From the NCBI GenBank assembly GCA_015066295.1, contig SVOR01000010.1, positions 1 through 50,855 on the forward strand: a stretch of 50,855 nt of DNA. The letters are read 5' to 3'. The stretch's first letter is position 1. The number at the start of each line of letters is the position of its first letter. The notes beneath the pieces were generated by a model. It was not told the DNA's origin. It searched no databases and saw nothing but the letters and a program-made list of their open reading frames with translations. Below are positions 33,539-42,660 of the stretch, piece after piece. The stretch is from Oscillospiraceae bacterium. Lineage in GTDB: Bacteria; Bacillota; Clostridia; Oscillospirales; Acutalibacteraceae. Both the position numbers and the translations under genes were made by a program.

Positions 33539-36500
33539 ATGAAACAAGCAAAAATTTCAAAGGTGCTGGCATTAGTGCTTGCATGTGTGATGGTATTCAC
33601 AACACTGCCGCTATTTGCCTTCGCCGCAGACGAGAGCGAAACCTATACCGTTTCGTATGGCGCTCCCGCAATTTTGATGAATAAAAACACAAAGGTGAAC
33701 CTTGCAGACATTTCTGTTGAAATGGATGCCGAGGGCACTACCGTTTCGGGCGCCGATATCACTTGGGCTGCTGAAGCTCAAGATGGTATTGTCTTTAATG
33801 CCGCCGCTAAAACGGTTACCGCGATGGCGAAAGGCGTATACAAATTAACGGCTACTTCAAGCGACGTTACCAAAAACGTTTGGGTCATGGTAAAAGAGGA
33901 AGAAGAGGACAAATTCTACCTTGTAAATCTTCCTCAGTTAAACAAGGATACCTTCGTTGCAGATGACTGGCGAATTTTCGGTAGTATAAATAATACCGAC
34001 GTTACCGTTTCTGACGCTTTGACAAACGGCATTATTACGCTTACCAACGATTACGTGCAAATAAGCCATAAATACAGTGAGACCGACAGTTCACTTAAAA
34101 AGGGCAGTACGATAGTTTACGTCCATGAAATTTTTAAGGATTTTGCCGATTATACCGTTGAAGCAAGCGTTTCTTCAAACTCTGCAACTACCGTCACTGA
34201 CACGGGTGCAGGTGTTGGCGGTCGTATTACCTTAAATGAAAAGGAAACAGGCTTTACTACGGGTATCCTTTCATATATCCGTCAGACCAAGGTGCCTGCA
34301 ATTACAAGAACAAACAACGAATACGGCCCCCACGGCACAGCCGTAACTACTACACCATATACAACGTGGACGGGTTATAGTGCCTACCACACCGTTAAGA
34401 CCATATATGACGGTAATCACTTCACCTACTATTATGATACAGATATGCTTTATGAGTACACCTCGACACCGCCGAGCTGTACTTGTACAAACACTAAATG
34501 TATTTTTAGAAATACCATCCCCGGTGCAGGCTATCCTGCCGTGGTTGGTTTTGGTGCCACTGCGCGTATTGCGAGCTTCAACGTTTATCTTAACTCTAAC
34601 GAATTAGCCCCCGCAACCGATGTTAGCACCTATACGGTTTCTTACACCGCTCCCGCTATTCCGATGAACGAAAACACCGCTGTTGACCTTAGCTTCATCA
34701 ATGTAGAGATGGATGCTGAAGGTACATTGGCTAGCGGTGATAAGATTGTCTGGGATGCGGCAAAGCAGGATGGACTCTACTTAAATAAGGATGCCGGTGT
34801 TGTTTCGGTTTACGCCTCAGGCACGTATAAGCTTACTGCAACCTATGAGGGTGTAACAAAGAACGTTTGGGTTGTTGTTAAAAAAAGGGAAGAGGATAAG
34901 TTCTATCTTGTAAATCTTCCTGAGCTTAACAGCAATACCTTTATTGCAGATGACTGGCGTATTTTTGGCAGCATGAACAATACTGATGTCACTGTTTCAC
35001 AAGCTTTAGAGACGGGCATAATTGCACCGACCGGCGAGTACGTTGGGGTTGCTCAAAAATTTAGCGAAACCGACAGTTCACTTAAGAAGGGTGGTACATT
35101 AGTTTACGCCCATGAGATGTTTAAAGATTTTGCCGACTACACCGTTGAAGCCTCGGTTTCTTCGGGTGCCGCAAACACCGTCACTGACGCGGGTGCCGGT
35201 GTCGGCGGTCGTGTTACGTTGAATGAAAATGAAACGGGATATACAACGGGTATTCTTTCTTATATAAGACAGACTAAGGTTGCCGCTATTACCAGAACCA
35301 ACAATGATTTTGGACCGCATGGTACAGCAGTCGATAAGGATGCCGCCGGTAAATATTATACTTGGCAGGGCTTAAATGACTATCATACCGTTAAGAACGT
35401 ATATGATGGTAATAAATTCTCATTCTATTATGATAATGGAGACCCAATTTACGAATACACTTCCACTCCGGGAACCTGCACTTGTTCAAACAGCGCATGT
35501 ATCTTTAAGAATACTATTCCCGGTGCCGGTTATCCTGCAGTTGTAGGCTTTGGTGCTTCTGCACGCATTGCAAGTTTTAGTGTTTACCTTAATTCTTACG
35601 ACTTAGCACCTACAATCGATTACGTGGCCTACGATGCTAACAACCTAAAGATAGCTGTTAATACTGTGTTTGATTTAGCACATATTAGTATTAATTTTGG
35701 TAACAAAACAGTACTTGGCAACGAGGCAAACATTGATAACGTAAGAGACGTAAACGGTGAGGTTTCAAATGGTCAGTTTGTTGGCTTCTCGGTAGGTGAG
35801 GTTACCGTTACCGCTAACTATGAAGGCGAAACAACCTCATTTACCGTTAAGGTTGTTGACGACGGCAGCGAGAACGTTAATGCCGACGAGATTGCCGATA
35901 ATACAGTTGTTATCGAGCCCATCATCAGCGATGCTACCGACTCGGCTTACTACGTAACCGTAACACCCGAGCAGGGCAAAGAGCTGGCAGCTTTGGGTCT
36001 TAGCATCTACGAGAACGGCAAAAAGCTTTCTTCATATCAATGCGCAGATGCTACAGGTAATAAATTCCGCTTCGAGACACTTGGCATTGAAACAGTTAAT
36101 ATTGAAACCGAGTATATCGAGGAAGGCGTAGCCAGCGTTGCTCCCATAGGCGCAACGGTTAGAGTTGCCGATGCGAACAATACCGCAGGTATTAAGTTTG
36201 GTAACAGAGTTAACATTGTTACCACCGACGGCAATAAGATTACCCTTGATGGAACAACCAATATTAAGCTTGGTGATACCATAATCGAAAACGTTACCGT
36301 TAAAGAGATTGGTACACTCATTATTCCGAGTGCGCTTATTGACGGCGAGTTGCTTTACGCCACAAAGAATGTAAAACGCGGTAAGGCAACAGCAGTATCT
36401 GCTTCCACTGCACAGCATTCAGATATTACAGCAGTATTGGTTAATATTCCTGAAGCATGGTACAATCTACCCATCTCGGCTCGTGCTTATATTGCATACA

Positions 36501-39500
36501 CCGTAGAGGGCGACAGCACAGTTTACTACTATTACGGTGACGTAATTGAGCGCACCTATAACGAGGTATACACTGCCGCACAACCTGCACGTCATTACTA
36601 TAATGCAGAAACAGGCAAATACGGCCAACTTATAGTTGACGACGGCACAATTCAGGACAACACCGAAACAACCATTAAGGTTGAGCTGGTGCTTGAGGGC
36701 GGCACCGACCACTATCTTGACACCTTTTCACAAACCGACGATATAAGCTACATGATAGGCGAAACCATAACCTACGCCTTTAGAATTAAGGGTAACTACA
36801 AGCTTAGATATATGGTATATAAGGATGATGCCGACGATAACCTTTACGGTAACGAAGTAATCGGCATTGACACTCAAAACGACCCCGGCACCAACAAATA
36901 CGTAAAACAGGGTGTATACGAGGGCGACGTATTTAAGTTCTCAACAAAGATGAACAAGGCAGGCGCTATTCAGGTTAAGCTTGAGGTATTAGACTCAAAT
37001 GACAAGGTCGTTTCTATGTTTAGACACACCGTTATAGTTGATTTTGATAACATTGAGCCCGCCGTAGAAGCACCGACCTATTATTATGATGAGAACGGCG
37101 AAAAGGTTGAATCAACTGTAGCCGAATTCTATGCCGCAAGCAAGAACGAGTGGGCGCCGATGCTCGCTAAGATTCGCGCAGAGGTTAATAGTGATGAATT
37201 TAAGGCTTATTGGTCGGCAAAAGAAGCAGACGCTGTTTACGACGGTACATATATTTACGCAACCCGTAAGGCAGACGTCAGTGGCTATTACCTTTATGAT
37301 ATACAGTTAGCAACCGAAGAGCCAAGCGAGGTTCTCGCGGGCGCTACAAAGGTTAGCGATTTATTCGCAGACACCACCAATAAGAAGTTCCTGTACAATG
37401 ACCACACAGCTCGCCCGTCGTCCTTCAATCTGACACTGAAACAGGGCGCTGCAGACGGCAGCTTGGGTGTAACAGGAAGTTTCCAGGGTTATGGTGATGC
37501 CTCGAGTGCAGGCAAGACCACTTCAAACTCTGTGCTCTACGTAAATATGAACTCGCACGGTATTCTTAACAACCAAGATTCTGCATACTACACCGCAATT
37601 CATAAGGTTAAGAGTCTTGAGGGTGGTACAAAGGGCTTCTTTAACGAGTTCAACAGCACCAGTGATGTTGGTGTCGAAAAGTCACCGACCGAGCTTTATG
37701 CTTACGGTATTATTAAGCGTGACTACTTTGGCTTACAGTTTGCCAAAATGCTTCCCGAATATAACACCGAATCCAAGAATACGGTATCGGGCGGCTCAAT
37801 GGGCGGCTTCCGTTCAGTATTGGCGGCGGCATTCGACCCATCAATTAAGTCAGTAAATGGTGCTTACACCTGGATGGGTTCGGTTGGCGGTCGTGAAAAC
37901 GGCAAGGTTGCAGGCGGCTTTATGCCGGCGCACACTATAGGTATTCAGTATTTCTCAACCGTAAACGCAGCCGCTACACTTGGTAGTGACGTTACACTTA
38001 ACTTGATAGCTTGCGGTATGGGCGACTATACCTCACCACCTGCAGGACTTGTTGCGGTATACAATATGGCAACCTGTAAGAAGTCTATTGAACTTATGCA
38101 GTACAGAGAGCATGGTACTATAAGAACAATAACCCACTTTGAAATGAAGCGTACCGCCGATGCTAAAAACTATGCAACAATGCCTACAGGCCTTGACGGT
38201 AAGACTATGAGTGAAGGTCAGATGTTAGACGCATACCGCGGATATACCGACTGGCGCATTTATTCAATTAGCACCAATAAGGATGAAATTGTGCCTGCGG
38301 CAGGCAACAAAGCATATTATTTTTCTAACAACGGCGATAGTTCTAATGACGGATTAACCCCTTCAACAGCACTTGCTACATTAGATGACCTTACAAACCT
38401 TGAAAGCAAATTAAAGGCAGGCGACGTGGTATACTTTGAACGTGGCAGTATATTTCGCGGCGCGTATACCGCAGAAGTAGACGGCGTTACCTATGCCGCC
38501 TACGGCGAGGGTCCCAAGCCCGAGATTTATGCCTCGCGTTATAATGCCGCTCAAACGGGCGAGTGGGTTCAAACAGCCGAGAACGAAAACGTTTACGTTC
38601 TCACAGGGGCCAAAAAATACGGCACCGACGTTGGTAACATTGTTTTCAACGGTGGCGAGAAGCACGGTATAAAGTGTATTATTCGCACCGAGGATGACGG
38701 CACCTATAACAACACAACGGGCAGAAAATTTGATTCTTATGCCGATTTGGACGAAAATCTGCACTTCTTCCACGATACAGAGGATACGGATAACCTGTAT
38801 TTGTATTGTGAGGACGGTAATCCCGGCGAGATTTTCGAAAGCATTGAAATTTGTGTTGGAACACATATATTTATAATCAGAGCAAACAATTTGCGCTTTG
38901 ATAACATAAGCTTTAAATATGGCGGCGCACACGGAATCAGCACCAACACCCGTAAAAACCTCACCGTTACAAACTGCGAATTCCAGTGGCTTGGCGGTTC
39001 TATTCAAACGGGCGTCCAATATGCGACGAATTATCCTACCCGCTACGGTAATGGCGTTGAAGTGTATGGCGGTTGTGACGGCTTCGTTGTAAATAATTGT
39101 TATTTTAGTCAGATTTACGATGCCGCAGTTACCTTCCAATATAACAACAAAGAAGCAACGGATATTATAATGAAGGACGTTGATTTCAGCGATAACATAA
39201 TGGAATATTGTAACTATTCCTTTGAATATTTCTTAACCGCCAGCGACGTGGGAACTTCAAGCTACATAAAGGACGTAACAATCGATAACAACCTTATGTG
39301 GTATGCAGGCTATGGCCTTTGCGAGCAACGCCCCGATAAAGCTGACGCTGCGCACGTAAAGGCGTGGGAGCATTACAATTCGCTAAATGGCACCTTTACA
39401 ATAACAAACAACTTGTTTGCTATTTCAAGAAACGACCTTGTTCAGTCAAATGCAAGGGATGCTTCACACTCACCGACATATAGCGGTAATACGTATATTC

Positions 39501-39631
39501 AGTACACAGACGGAAATCTCGGCACCAGCCGTGACGTTTGGGATAAGGTGTTATTTGACAGCTCAGTAGCAGCTCAAATAGCGAGTATGCTCGGAGATAA
39601 TAAATCGACCGTAGTTTACGTGCAGAAATAA
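33539..39631 (+). CDS. Giant secreted CE7-like esterase/beta-helix protein
   Basis: A 2030-residue extracellular protein. Signal peptide about 1-30. Residues 36-364 and 365-689 are tandem units, each an Ig-like domain, then a lectin-like beta-sandwich with a CxC...C motif near its end. Further beta-rich modules follow to about 1200. A CE7/acetyl-xylan-esterase-like domain carries GGSMGG (Ser1420), GMGDYTSPPAG (Asp1496) and YREHG (His1525), a full candidate triad, plus the oxyanion-type NSHG upstream. From about 1591 (YYFSNNGDSSNDG) a right-handed beta-helix of the pectate-lyase/DUF1565 kind runs to the end. No sortase motif, dockerin or SLH repeat was seen, so anchoring is unexplained. GGGAGG precedes the ATG. 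Likely acts on acetylated polysaccharide; this is inference. Confidence 0.87.
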   Translation: MKQAKISKVLALVLACVMVFTTLPLFAFAADESETYTVSYGAPAILMNKNTKVNLADISVEMDAEGTTVSGADITWAAEAQDGIVFNAAAKTVTAMAKGVYKLTATSSDVTKNVWVMVKEEEEDKFYLVNLPQLNKDTFVADDWRIFGSINNTDVTVSDALTNGIITLTNDYVQISHKYSETDSSLKKGSTIVYVHEIFKDFADYTVEASVSSNSATTVTDTGAGVGGRITLNEKETGFTTGILSYIRQTKVPAITRTNNEYGPHGTAVTTTPYTTWTGYSAYHTVKTIYDGNHFTYYYDTDMLYEYTSTPPSCTCTNTKCIFRNTIPGAGYPAVVGFGATARIASFNVYLNSNELAPATDVSTYTVSYTAPAIPMNENTAVDLSFINVEMDAEGTLASGDKIVWDAAKQDGLYLNKDAGVVSVYASGTYKLTATYEGVTKNVWVVVKKREEDKFYLVNLPELNSNTFIADDWRIFGSMNNTDVTVSQALETGIIAPTGEYVGVAQKFSETDSSLKKGGTLVYAHEMFKDFADYTVEASVSSGAANTVTDAGAGVGGRVTLNENETGYTTGILSYIRQTKVAAITRTNNDFGPHGTAVDKDAAGKYYTWQGLNDYHTVKNVYDGNKFSFYYDNGDPIYEYTSTPGTCTCSNSACIFKNTIPGAGYPAVVGFGASARIASFSVYLNSYDLAPTIDYVAYDANNLKIAVNTVFDLAHISINFGNKTVLGNEANIDNVRDVNGEVSNGQFVGFSVGEVTVTANYEGETTSFTVKVVDDGSENVNADEIADNTVVIEPIISDATDSAYYVTVTPEQGKELAALGLSIYENGKKLSSYQCADATGNKFRFETLGIETVNIETEYIEEGVASVAPIGATVRVADANNTAGIKFGNRVNIVTTDGNKITLDGTTNIKLGDTIIENVTVKEIGTLIIPSALIDGELLYATKNVKRGKATAVSASTAQHSDITAVLVNIPEAWYNLPISARAYIAYTVEGDSTVYYYYGDVIERTYNEVYTAAQPARHYYNAETGKYGQLIVDDGTIQDNTETTIKVELVLEGGTDHYLDTFSQTDDISYMIGETITYAFRIKGNYKLRYMVYKDDADDNLYGNEVIGIDTQNDPGTNKYVKQGVYEGDVFKFSTKMNKAGAIQVKLEVLDSNDKVVSMFRHTVIVDFDNIEPAVEAPTYYYDENGEKVESTVAEFYAASKNEWAPMLAKIRAEVNSDEFKAYWSAKEADAVYDGTYIYATRKADVSGYYLYDIQLATEEPSEVLAGATKVSDLFADTTNKKFLYNDHTARPSSFNLTLKQGAADGSLGVTGSFQGYGDASSAGKTTSNSVLYVNMNSHGILNNQDSAYYTAIHKVKSLEGGTKGFFNEFNSTSDVGVEKSPTELYAYGIIKRDYFGLQFAKMLPEYNTESKNTVSGGSMGGFRSVLAAAFDPSIKSVNGAYTWMGSVGGRENGKVAGGFMPAHTIGIQYFSTVNAAATLGSDVTLNLIACGMGDYTSPPAGLVAVYNMATCKKSIELMQYREHGTIRTITHFEMKRTADAKNYATMPTGLDGKTMSEGQMLDAYRGYTDWRIYSISTNKDEIVPAAGNKAYYFSNNGDSSNDGLTPSTALATLDDLTNLESKLKAGDVVYFERGSIFRGAYTAEVDGVTYAAYGEGPKPEIYASRYNAAQTGEWVQTAENENVYVLTGAKKYGTDVGNIVFNGGEKHGIKCIIRTEDDGTYNNTTGRKFDSYADLDENLHFFHDTEDTDNLYLYCEDGNPGEIFESIEICVGTHIFIIRANNLRFDNISFKYGGAHGISTNTRKNLTVTNCEFQWLGGSIQTGVQYATNYPTRYGNGVEVYGGCDGFVVNNCYFSQIYDAAVTFQYNNKEATDIIMKDVDFSDNIMEYCNYSFEYFLTASDVGTSSYIKDVTIDNNLMWYAGYGLCEQRPDKADAAHVKAWEHYNSLNGTFTITNNLFAISRNDLVQSNARDASHSPTYSGNTYIQYTDGNLGTSRDVWDKVLFDSSVAAQIASMLGDNKSTVVYVQK
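33644..35608 (+). repeat. Tandem intragenic duplication, two ~987-bp units
   Basis: Unit 1 (33644-34630) and unit 2 (34631 to about 35608) encode matching residues in the same order, including YTVSY, EMDAEG, EEDKFYLVNLP, DDWRIFGS and IPGAGYPAVVGFGA. The DNA has diverged at many silent sites while the protein stays close, so this is an old duplication under selection and not an assembly duplicate. Confidence 0.9.
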
Positions 39632-39636
39632 CACTA

Positions 39637-39664
39637 AACGCCCGATGTAAATCGGGCGTTTTTA
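39637..39664 (+). terminator. Intrinsic terminator
   Basis: AACGCCCGAT (39637-39646), loop GTAA, ATCGGGCGTT (39651-39660), then TTTAT. Confidence 0.9.
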
Positions 39665-39704
39665 TAAAGGCTTGGGTGTTCGGTAAGAATAGATTTAAAA
39701 CATA

Positions 39705-39732
39705 TTGACAAATAATGAAAAAGCAATATAAT
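39705..39732 (+). promoter_or_regulatory. Consensus promoter of the microprotein gene
   Basis: TTGACA (39705-39710) and TATAAT (39727-39732) match the sigma-A consensus exactly with a 16-bp spacer. Expression should be strong. Confidence 0.85.
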
Positions 39733-39767
39733 GAAATATGTAAGAAGTAAAAAGAGAGGGAAAAACA

Positions 39768-39887
39768 ATGAAAAACAAGTACACCAGCCCCGAAATTGAG
39801 GTAGTAGACTTAGAGGTCGAAGACGTTATCAATGCATCATCTACCGGCGAGCATGATAACGGTTTTATTGATTGGGGCGATCTTTAA
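39768..39887 (+). CDS. 39-residue microprotein, RiPP-precursor-like
   Basis: A short gene framed by a consensus promoter, a good ribosome binding site (AGAGAGGG before the ATG) and a terminator. The product has an N-terminal half MKNKYTSPEIEVVDLEVEDV, then INASS and an acidic, Gly-containing tail ending FIDWGDL. The overall layout (Lys start, Y..PEIE, EDVI, small residues, variable C-terminus) resembles short peptides I associate loosely with gut Firmicutes and with ribosomally made peptide precursors. No modifying enzyme, protease or exporter lies next to it. No signal peptide. Function unknown. Confidence 0.75.
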   Translation: MKNKYTSPEIEVVDLEVEDVINASSTGEHDNGFIDWGDL

Positions 39888-39913
39888 TAATCTCTAATCG
39901 CAAAGCAAAATTT

Positions 39914-39945
39914 AAACCCGACTTTGAAAGAAGTCGGGTTTTGTT
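39914..39945. terminator. Bidirectional terminator
   Basis: AAACCCGACTT (39914-39924) and AAGTCGGGTTT (39931-39941), 11-bp stem with T-runs, between the microprotein gene and the convergent glycosidase gene. Confidence 0.88.
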
Positions 39946-41892
39946 TTACTCAATTTCTATTGCCGAGTGAATTTCAAGCTTTGGAACGGTGACGGTATAG
40001 CTGTTGCCGTTCTTTTTATAGTTAAGTGCTGTGCCCTCGGGCTGAAGTGTGATTTTGTTTGGCGCAGTTTCAAGATTTAATTTAACCTCAATGTTATATA
40101 GCGGCGGAATCTCATCAAAGTTGCCGTCCTTGTCATCGCCATGCACACCGGCGGTATTTACAAGGTGGATATAAAGTTTTTCCTGCTTGCGAGCAACGTT
40201 TATATCTATAAGTCTTGTGTTTTTAACGCGTGCAACAGGGGTGTACATATCGAGCAGCTTTTCGGCTATTTTTCGCGAGGTTACGGTTCTTCGCTTGTTG
40301 TAATATTCGCCTATATTGGCGCCGATTATCACCATTTTACCCCGTCCCAACGGGAATTCTGCCATAAGGGTGTCGGCGTTTTCGCTCACATCCTCGGTAA
40401 TGCTCGCATAGGCGAGTGCTTTGCCGCCGTTTACTGCGCGGTAACCACCCTGAATTGCCGACCAGAAGTCACCATCAAGTGAAACGTTGGTGTTAATAGC
40501 GGTTGAAGTTTCACCGAGGGAAGCGTCAACGTAATTTGCAAATGTTTCACTGTTTTTTACACCTGTTACAACAAGTGTACCACCATTCTTGGCGTAAGAA
40601 ACAAGTTTTTCAACCGTTTCGGTTTCAAAATAGGTCTGTGCCTCGGGCACAATCACCATTTTAAAGTCATCAATGCGGTCAAAAAGGTTATGCTCCTCGC
40701 GAATATCAAAGGAGTGACCCGCGCGGCAGAGCAGCTTTGACCATCCCTTTATCGACTCGTAAGCATCGCCGTTTGAGAAAATGTAGGGACTTGCGCGGTA
40801 ATGGTCAAGCGTTGAGTTAAAGAGCACCGTCTGCGGTATAGACTTAATGCCTTTGCAAATGCTTTCGCGCTCGCGGCAGAATTCACTCAAAGGCTTTAAC
40901 TGTAAAACACAGTTCATTTTAGGCGATGTGTCACGGCGCTGCATAACATAGGTCTGATAAGAGCCGCCAAGCGATATAACGCCTGCCGCCTCCTGCATAA
41001 GCTGAAGCGCGGTCTTGTTGGTGTGGGTGCTAAATTCGTCCCATTCTTGACGGAAGCCCCACGACATCAAATCCCAGGGCTTATCTTGGGATGCAAAGAT
41101 ACGTGCGCTGAATTCAGAGCTGTTTAGCGAATCGTATGGTGCGTAGTCGCCCGACAAAAAATCGACGGACGTGGTTACGGCCTCGGGCATCTGCTCAGAG
41201 TATGCCCAGTTAGATGCAAACTGAAAATTCGGGTACCTTTCGTGCACCGCGTTTATATATTTTGCGAGTTGCCACCTGTATTTATCACGACAAAAATCGC
41301 GGTATTCGTTATAATAGGGATGTTCCTTGGTATAGGGCGGATTATCTTTGAGGTCAACACCCGTTTTTTCCTTAAATTCTTGGAGCGCCTTATCGCAGTA
41401 GTCAACCTTGGTTGCCCAGCACTCGCCGTCAACCCAAGCGCCGTCAACGCCATAGGAGGCAATTTCCAAAAATTGCGGAATAAGCAGGTCGTCACAGTAG
41501 TTACCAAAGGTAGAGGTGTCGGTATCAGAATAGGTGCCGTCGGCCTTTTTAACACCTTCATGTGGATGTTCGGCAAGGTATTTTGCATCAAAAACACCCG
41601 AATAATGCACGTAGAGTGCAACACCCTCCTCGGCGGTAACCTTGCGCCAAAGCGCCAAGGTATCAAGCGCAAAATCGGGCATAGCATTGCCAAGCTTTGA
41701 AGGGTATGAGGCATAACCGGGGTGACCCTTGCAGTCTATTTGAATAAAATCGGGCTTTATCTCAGTGCAGATTTTACGAATATCCTCTGCCTTTAAATTT
41801 TCGCCCATTATGTATTTTTTATTATCTCTCGGCCTTGCGTGGAAATCGAAATGCAAACCGAAAAAACTGTCCGCTCTTCTTTTAATTTTCAA
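39946..41892 (-). CDS. GHL6/GH29-like glycoside hydrolase
   Basis: A roughly 648-residue cytoplasmic-type protein without a signal peptide. An N-terminal TIM barrel starts near DSFFGLHFDFHARP and includes IQIDCKGHPGY, YVHYSGVFD and DGAWVDGECW. The middle (about 375-510) looks like the GATase-like beta-galactosidase trimerisation domain (DDFKMVIVPEAQTYF, NGGTLVVTG). A beta-sandwich ends the protein. These features fit the hypothetical-glycosidase group GHL6, alpha-L-fucosidase-like. The start is TTG at 41892, six bases after GAGGTG; 14 further codons upstream are open but lack a site. Substrate unproven, perhaps a product of the neighbouring secreted protein. Confidence 0.7.
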   Translation of the reverse strand: MKIKRRADSFFGLHFDFHARPRDNKKYIMGENLKAEDIRKICTEIKPDFIQIDCKGHPGYASYPSKLGNAMPDFALDTLALWRKVTAEEGVALYVHYSGVFDAKYLAEHPHEGVKKADGTYSDTDTSTFGNYCDDLLIPQFLEIASYGVDGAWVDGECWATKVDYCDKALQEFKEKTGVDLKDNPPYTKEHPYYNEYRDFCRDKYRWQLAKYINAVHERYPNFQFASNWAYSEQMPEAVTTSVDFLSGDYAPYDSLNSSEFSARIFASQDKPWDLMSWGFRQEWDEFSTHTNKTALQLMQEAAGVISLGGSYQTYVMQRRDTSPKMNCVLQLKPLSEFCRERESICKGIKSIPQTVLFNSTLDHYRASPYIFSNGDAYESIKGWSKLLCRAGHSFDIREEHNLFDRIDDFKMVIVPEAQTYFETETVEKLVSYAKNGGTLVVTGVKNSETFANYVDASLGETSTAINTNVSLDGDFWSAIQGGYRAVNGGKALAYASITEDVSENADTLMAEFPLGRGKMVIIGANIGEYYNKRRTVTSRKIAEKLLDMYTPVARVKNTRLIDINVARKQEKLYIHLVNTAGVHGDDKDGNFDEIPPLYNIEVKLNLETAPNKITLQPEGTALNYKKNGNSYTVTVPKLEIHSAIEIE

Positions 41893-41952
41893 GAGTAACA
41901 CCTCGCAGAATGTTTTACAAGCATAATGTAGCATAAAAATTTATAAATTTCA

Positions 41953-41981
41953 ATAGTAATTTTGTGTCCAAAACTTGACAA
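41953..41981 (-). promoter_or_regulatory. Divergent promoter of the glycosidase gene
   Basis: On the minus strand TTGTCA (41976-41981) and TACTAT (41953-41958) are 17 bp apart. The -35 box overlaps the -35 box of the opposite promoter. Confidence 0.5.
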
Positions 41982-42003
41982 AAGTGAACAAGTATATTAT
42001 AAT
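41975..42003 (+). promoter_or_regulatory. Consensus promoter of the Crp/ABC operon
   Basis: TTGACA (41975-41980), a 17-bp spacer and TATAAT (41998-42003), exact consensus in both boxes. Confidence 0.85.
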
Positions 42004-42010
42004 ATAAATG

Positions 42011-42026
42011 TGTTCCAAATGGAACA
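42011..42026. promoter_or_regulatory. Palindromic operator TGTTCC-N4-GGAACA
   Basis: TGTTCCAAATGGAACA, a perfect 16-bp palindrome starting 8 bp after the -10 box, so it covers the start of transcription. Its dyad form suits a Crp/Fnr dimer, and the next gene encodes one. The position fits repression or autoregulation, not activation. Confidence 0.65.
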
Positions 42027-42050
42027 GTTTTAAAGAAAGGAGAAACCCCT

Positions 42051-42659
42051 TTGTTCGAGAGCAAGAATATATTTTTATTTGAGGGCTTAAACGATATAAG
42101 CACGGCAGAAATTCTTTCGTTGCTACCCGAAAAGGTGAGCTTTAAAAAGGGCGAAATTATATATTCGACCGAGCAGTACGAAAGGGCGATGGGCATATTG
42201 CTTAGCGGCAAGGCAACCGCCACCAAGGGCAACATAATAAAACGCACCTTCTCGTCGGGCGATGTTTTCGGCGTGGCGGCAATGTTCGGCAATAATGACG
42301 AATATATAAGTCTTATTACTGCCGCAGGTGCTTGCGAGGTGCAGTTTATTCCCGAAAATCTGCTTAAAGAGATATTCGGCAAATATCCGCAAACCGCCCT
42401 CAACTACATAGCCTTTTTGTCCGATAGGGTGAGGTTTTTAAATAAAAAAATCGAGCAGCTGTCGGGTCCCGATACCATCGCGAAGCTTTTAAGCTTTTTA
42501 AAAGGTAATGCCGACGAAAACGGCGTTGTAGAGGTTAAAAATATGTCGGCTCTAAGTAAAATGGTGGGTATTGGCCGAACAAGTCTTTACCGCGACCTTG
42601 ACGAGCTTGAACAAAAGGGTTTTATCACAAGACAAAATAATATTATAAGGGTGATGTAA
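42051..42659 (+). CDS. Crp/Fnr-family transcriptional regulator
   Basis: A 202-residue regulator. An N-terminal cyclic-nucleotide-binding-like beta-roll (about 10-115, LLSGKATATKGN, SSGDVFGVAAMFG) joins a dimer helix and a C-terminal winged helix (SALSKMVGIGRTSLYRDLDELEQKGFI). It has a single Cys, so the Fe-S cluster of Fnr is absent; the effector is unknown. It starts with TTG at 42051 after AAAGGAG. First gene of a four-gene operon with an ABC importer. Confidence 0.88.
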   Translation: MFESKNIFLFEGLNDISTAEILSLLPEKVSFKKGEIIYSTEQYERAMGILLSGKATATKGNIIKRTFSSGDVFGVAAMFGNNDEYISLITAAGACEVQFIPENLLKEIFGKYPQTALNYIAFLSDRVRFLNKKIEQLSGPDTIAKLLSFLKGNADENGVVEVKNMSALSKMVGIGRTSLYRDLDELEQKGFITRQNNIIRVM

Positions 42660-42660
42660 A

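Noticed and set aside
33644..35608. Assembly duplication in the giant gene
   Set aside because: The two units differ at many silent and some coding positions, so they are a real, old duplication.
38411..39139. Antisense open frame of 242 codons inside the giant gene
   Set aside because: It mirrors the codon bias of the real gene, has no ribosome binding site, and the sense frame has clear domain motifs.
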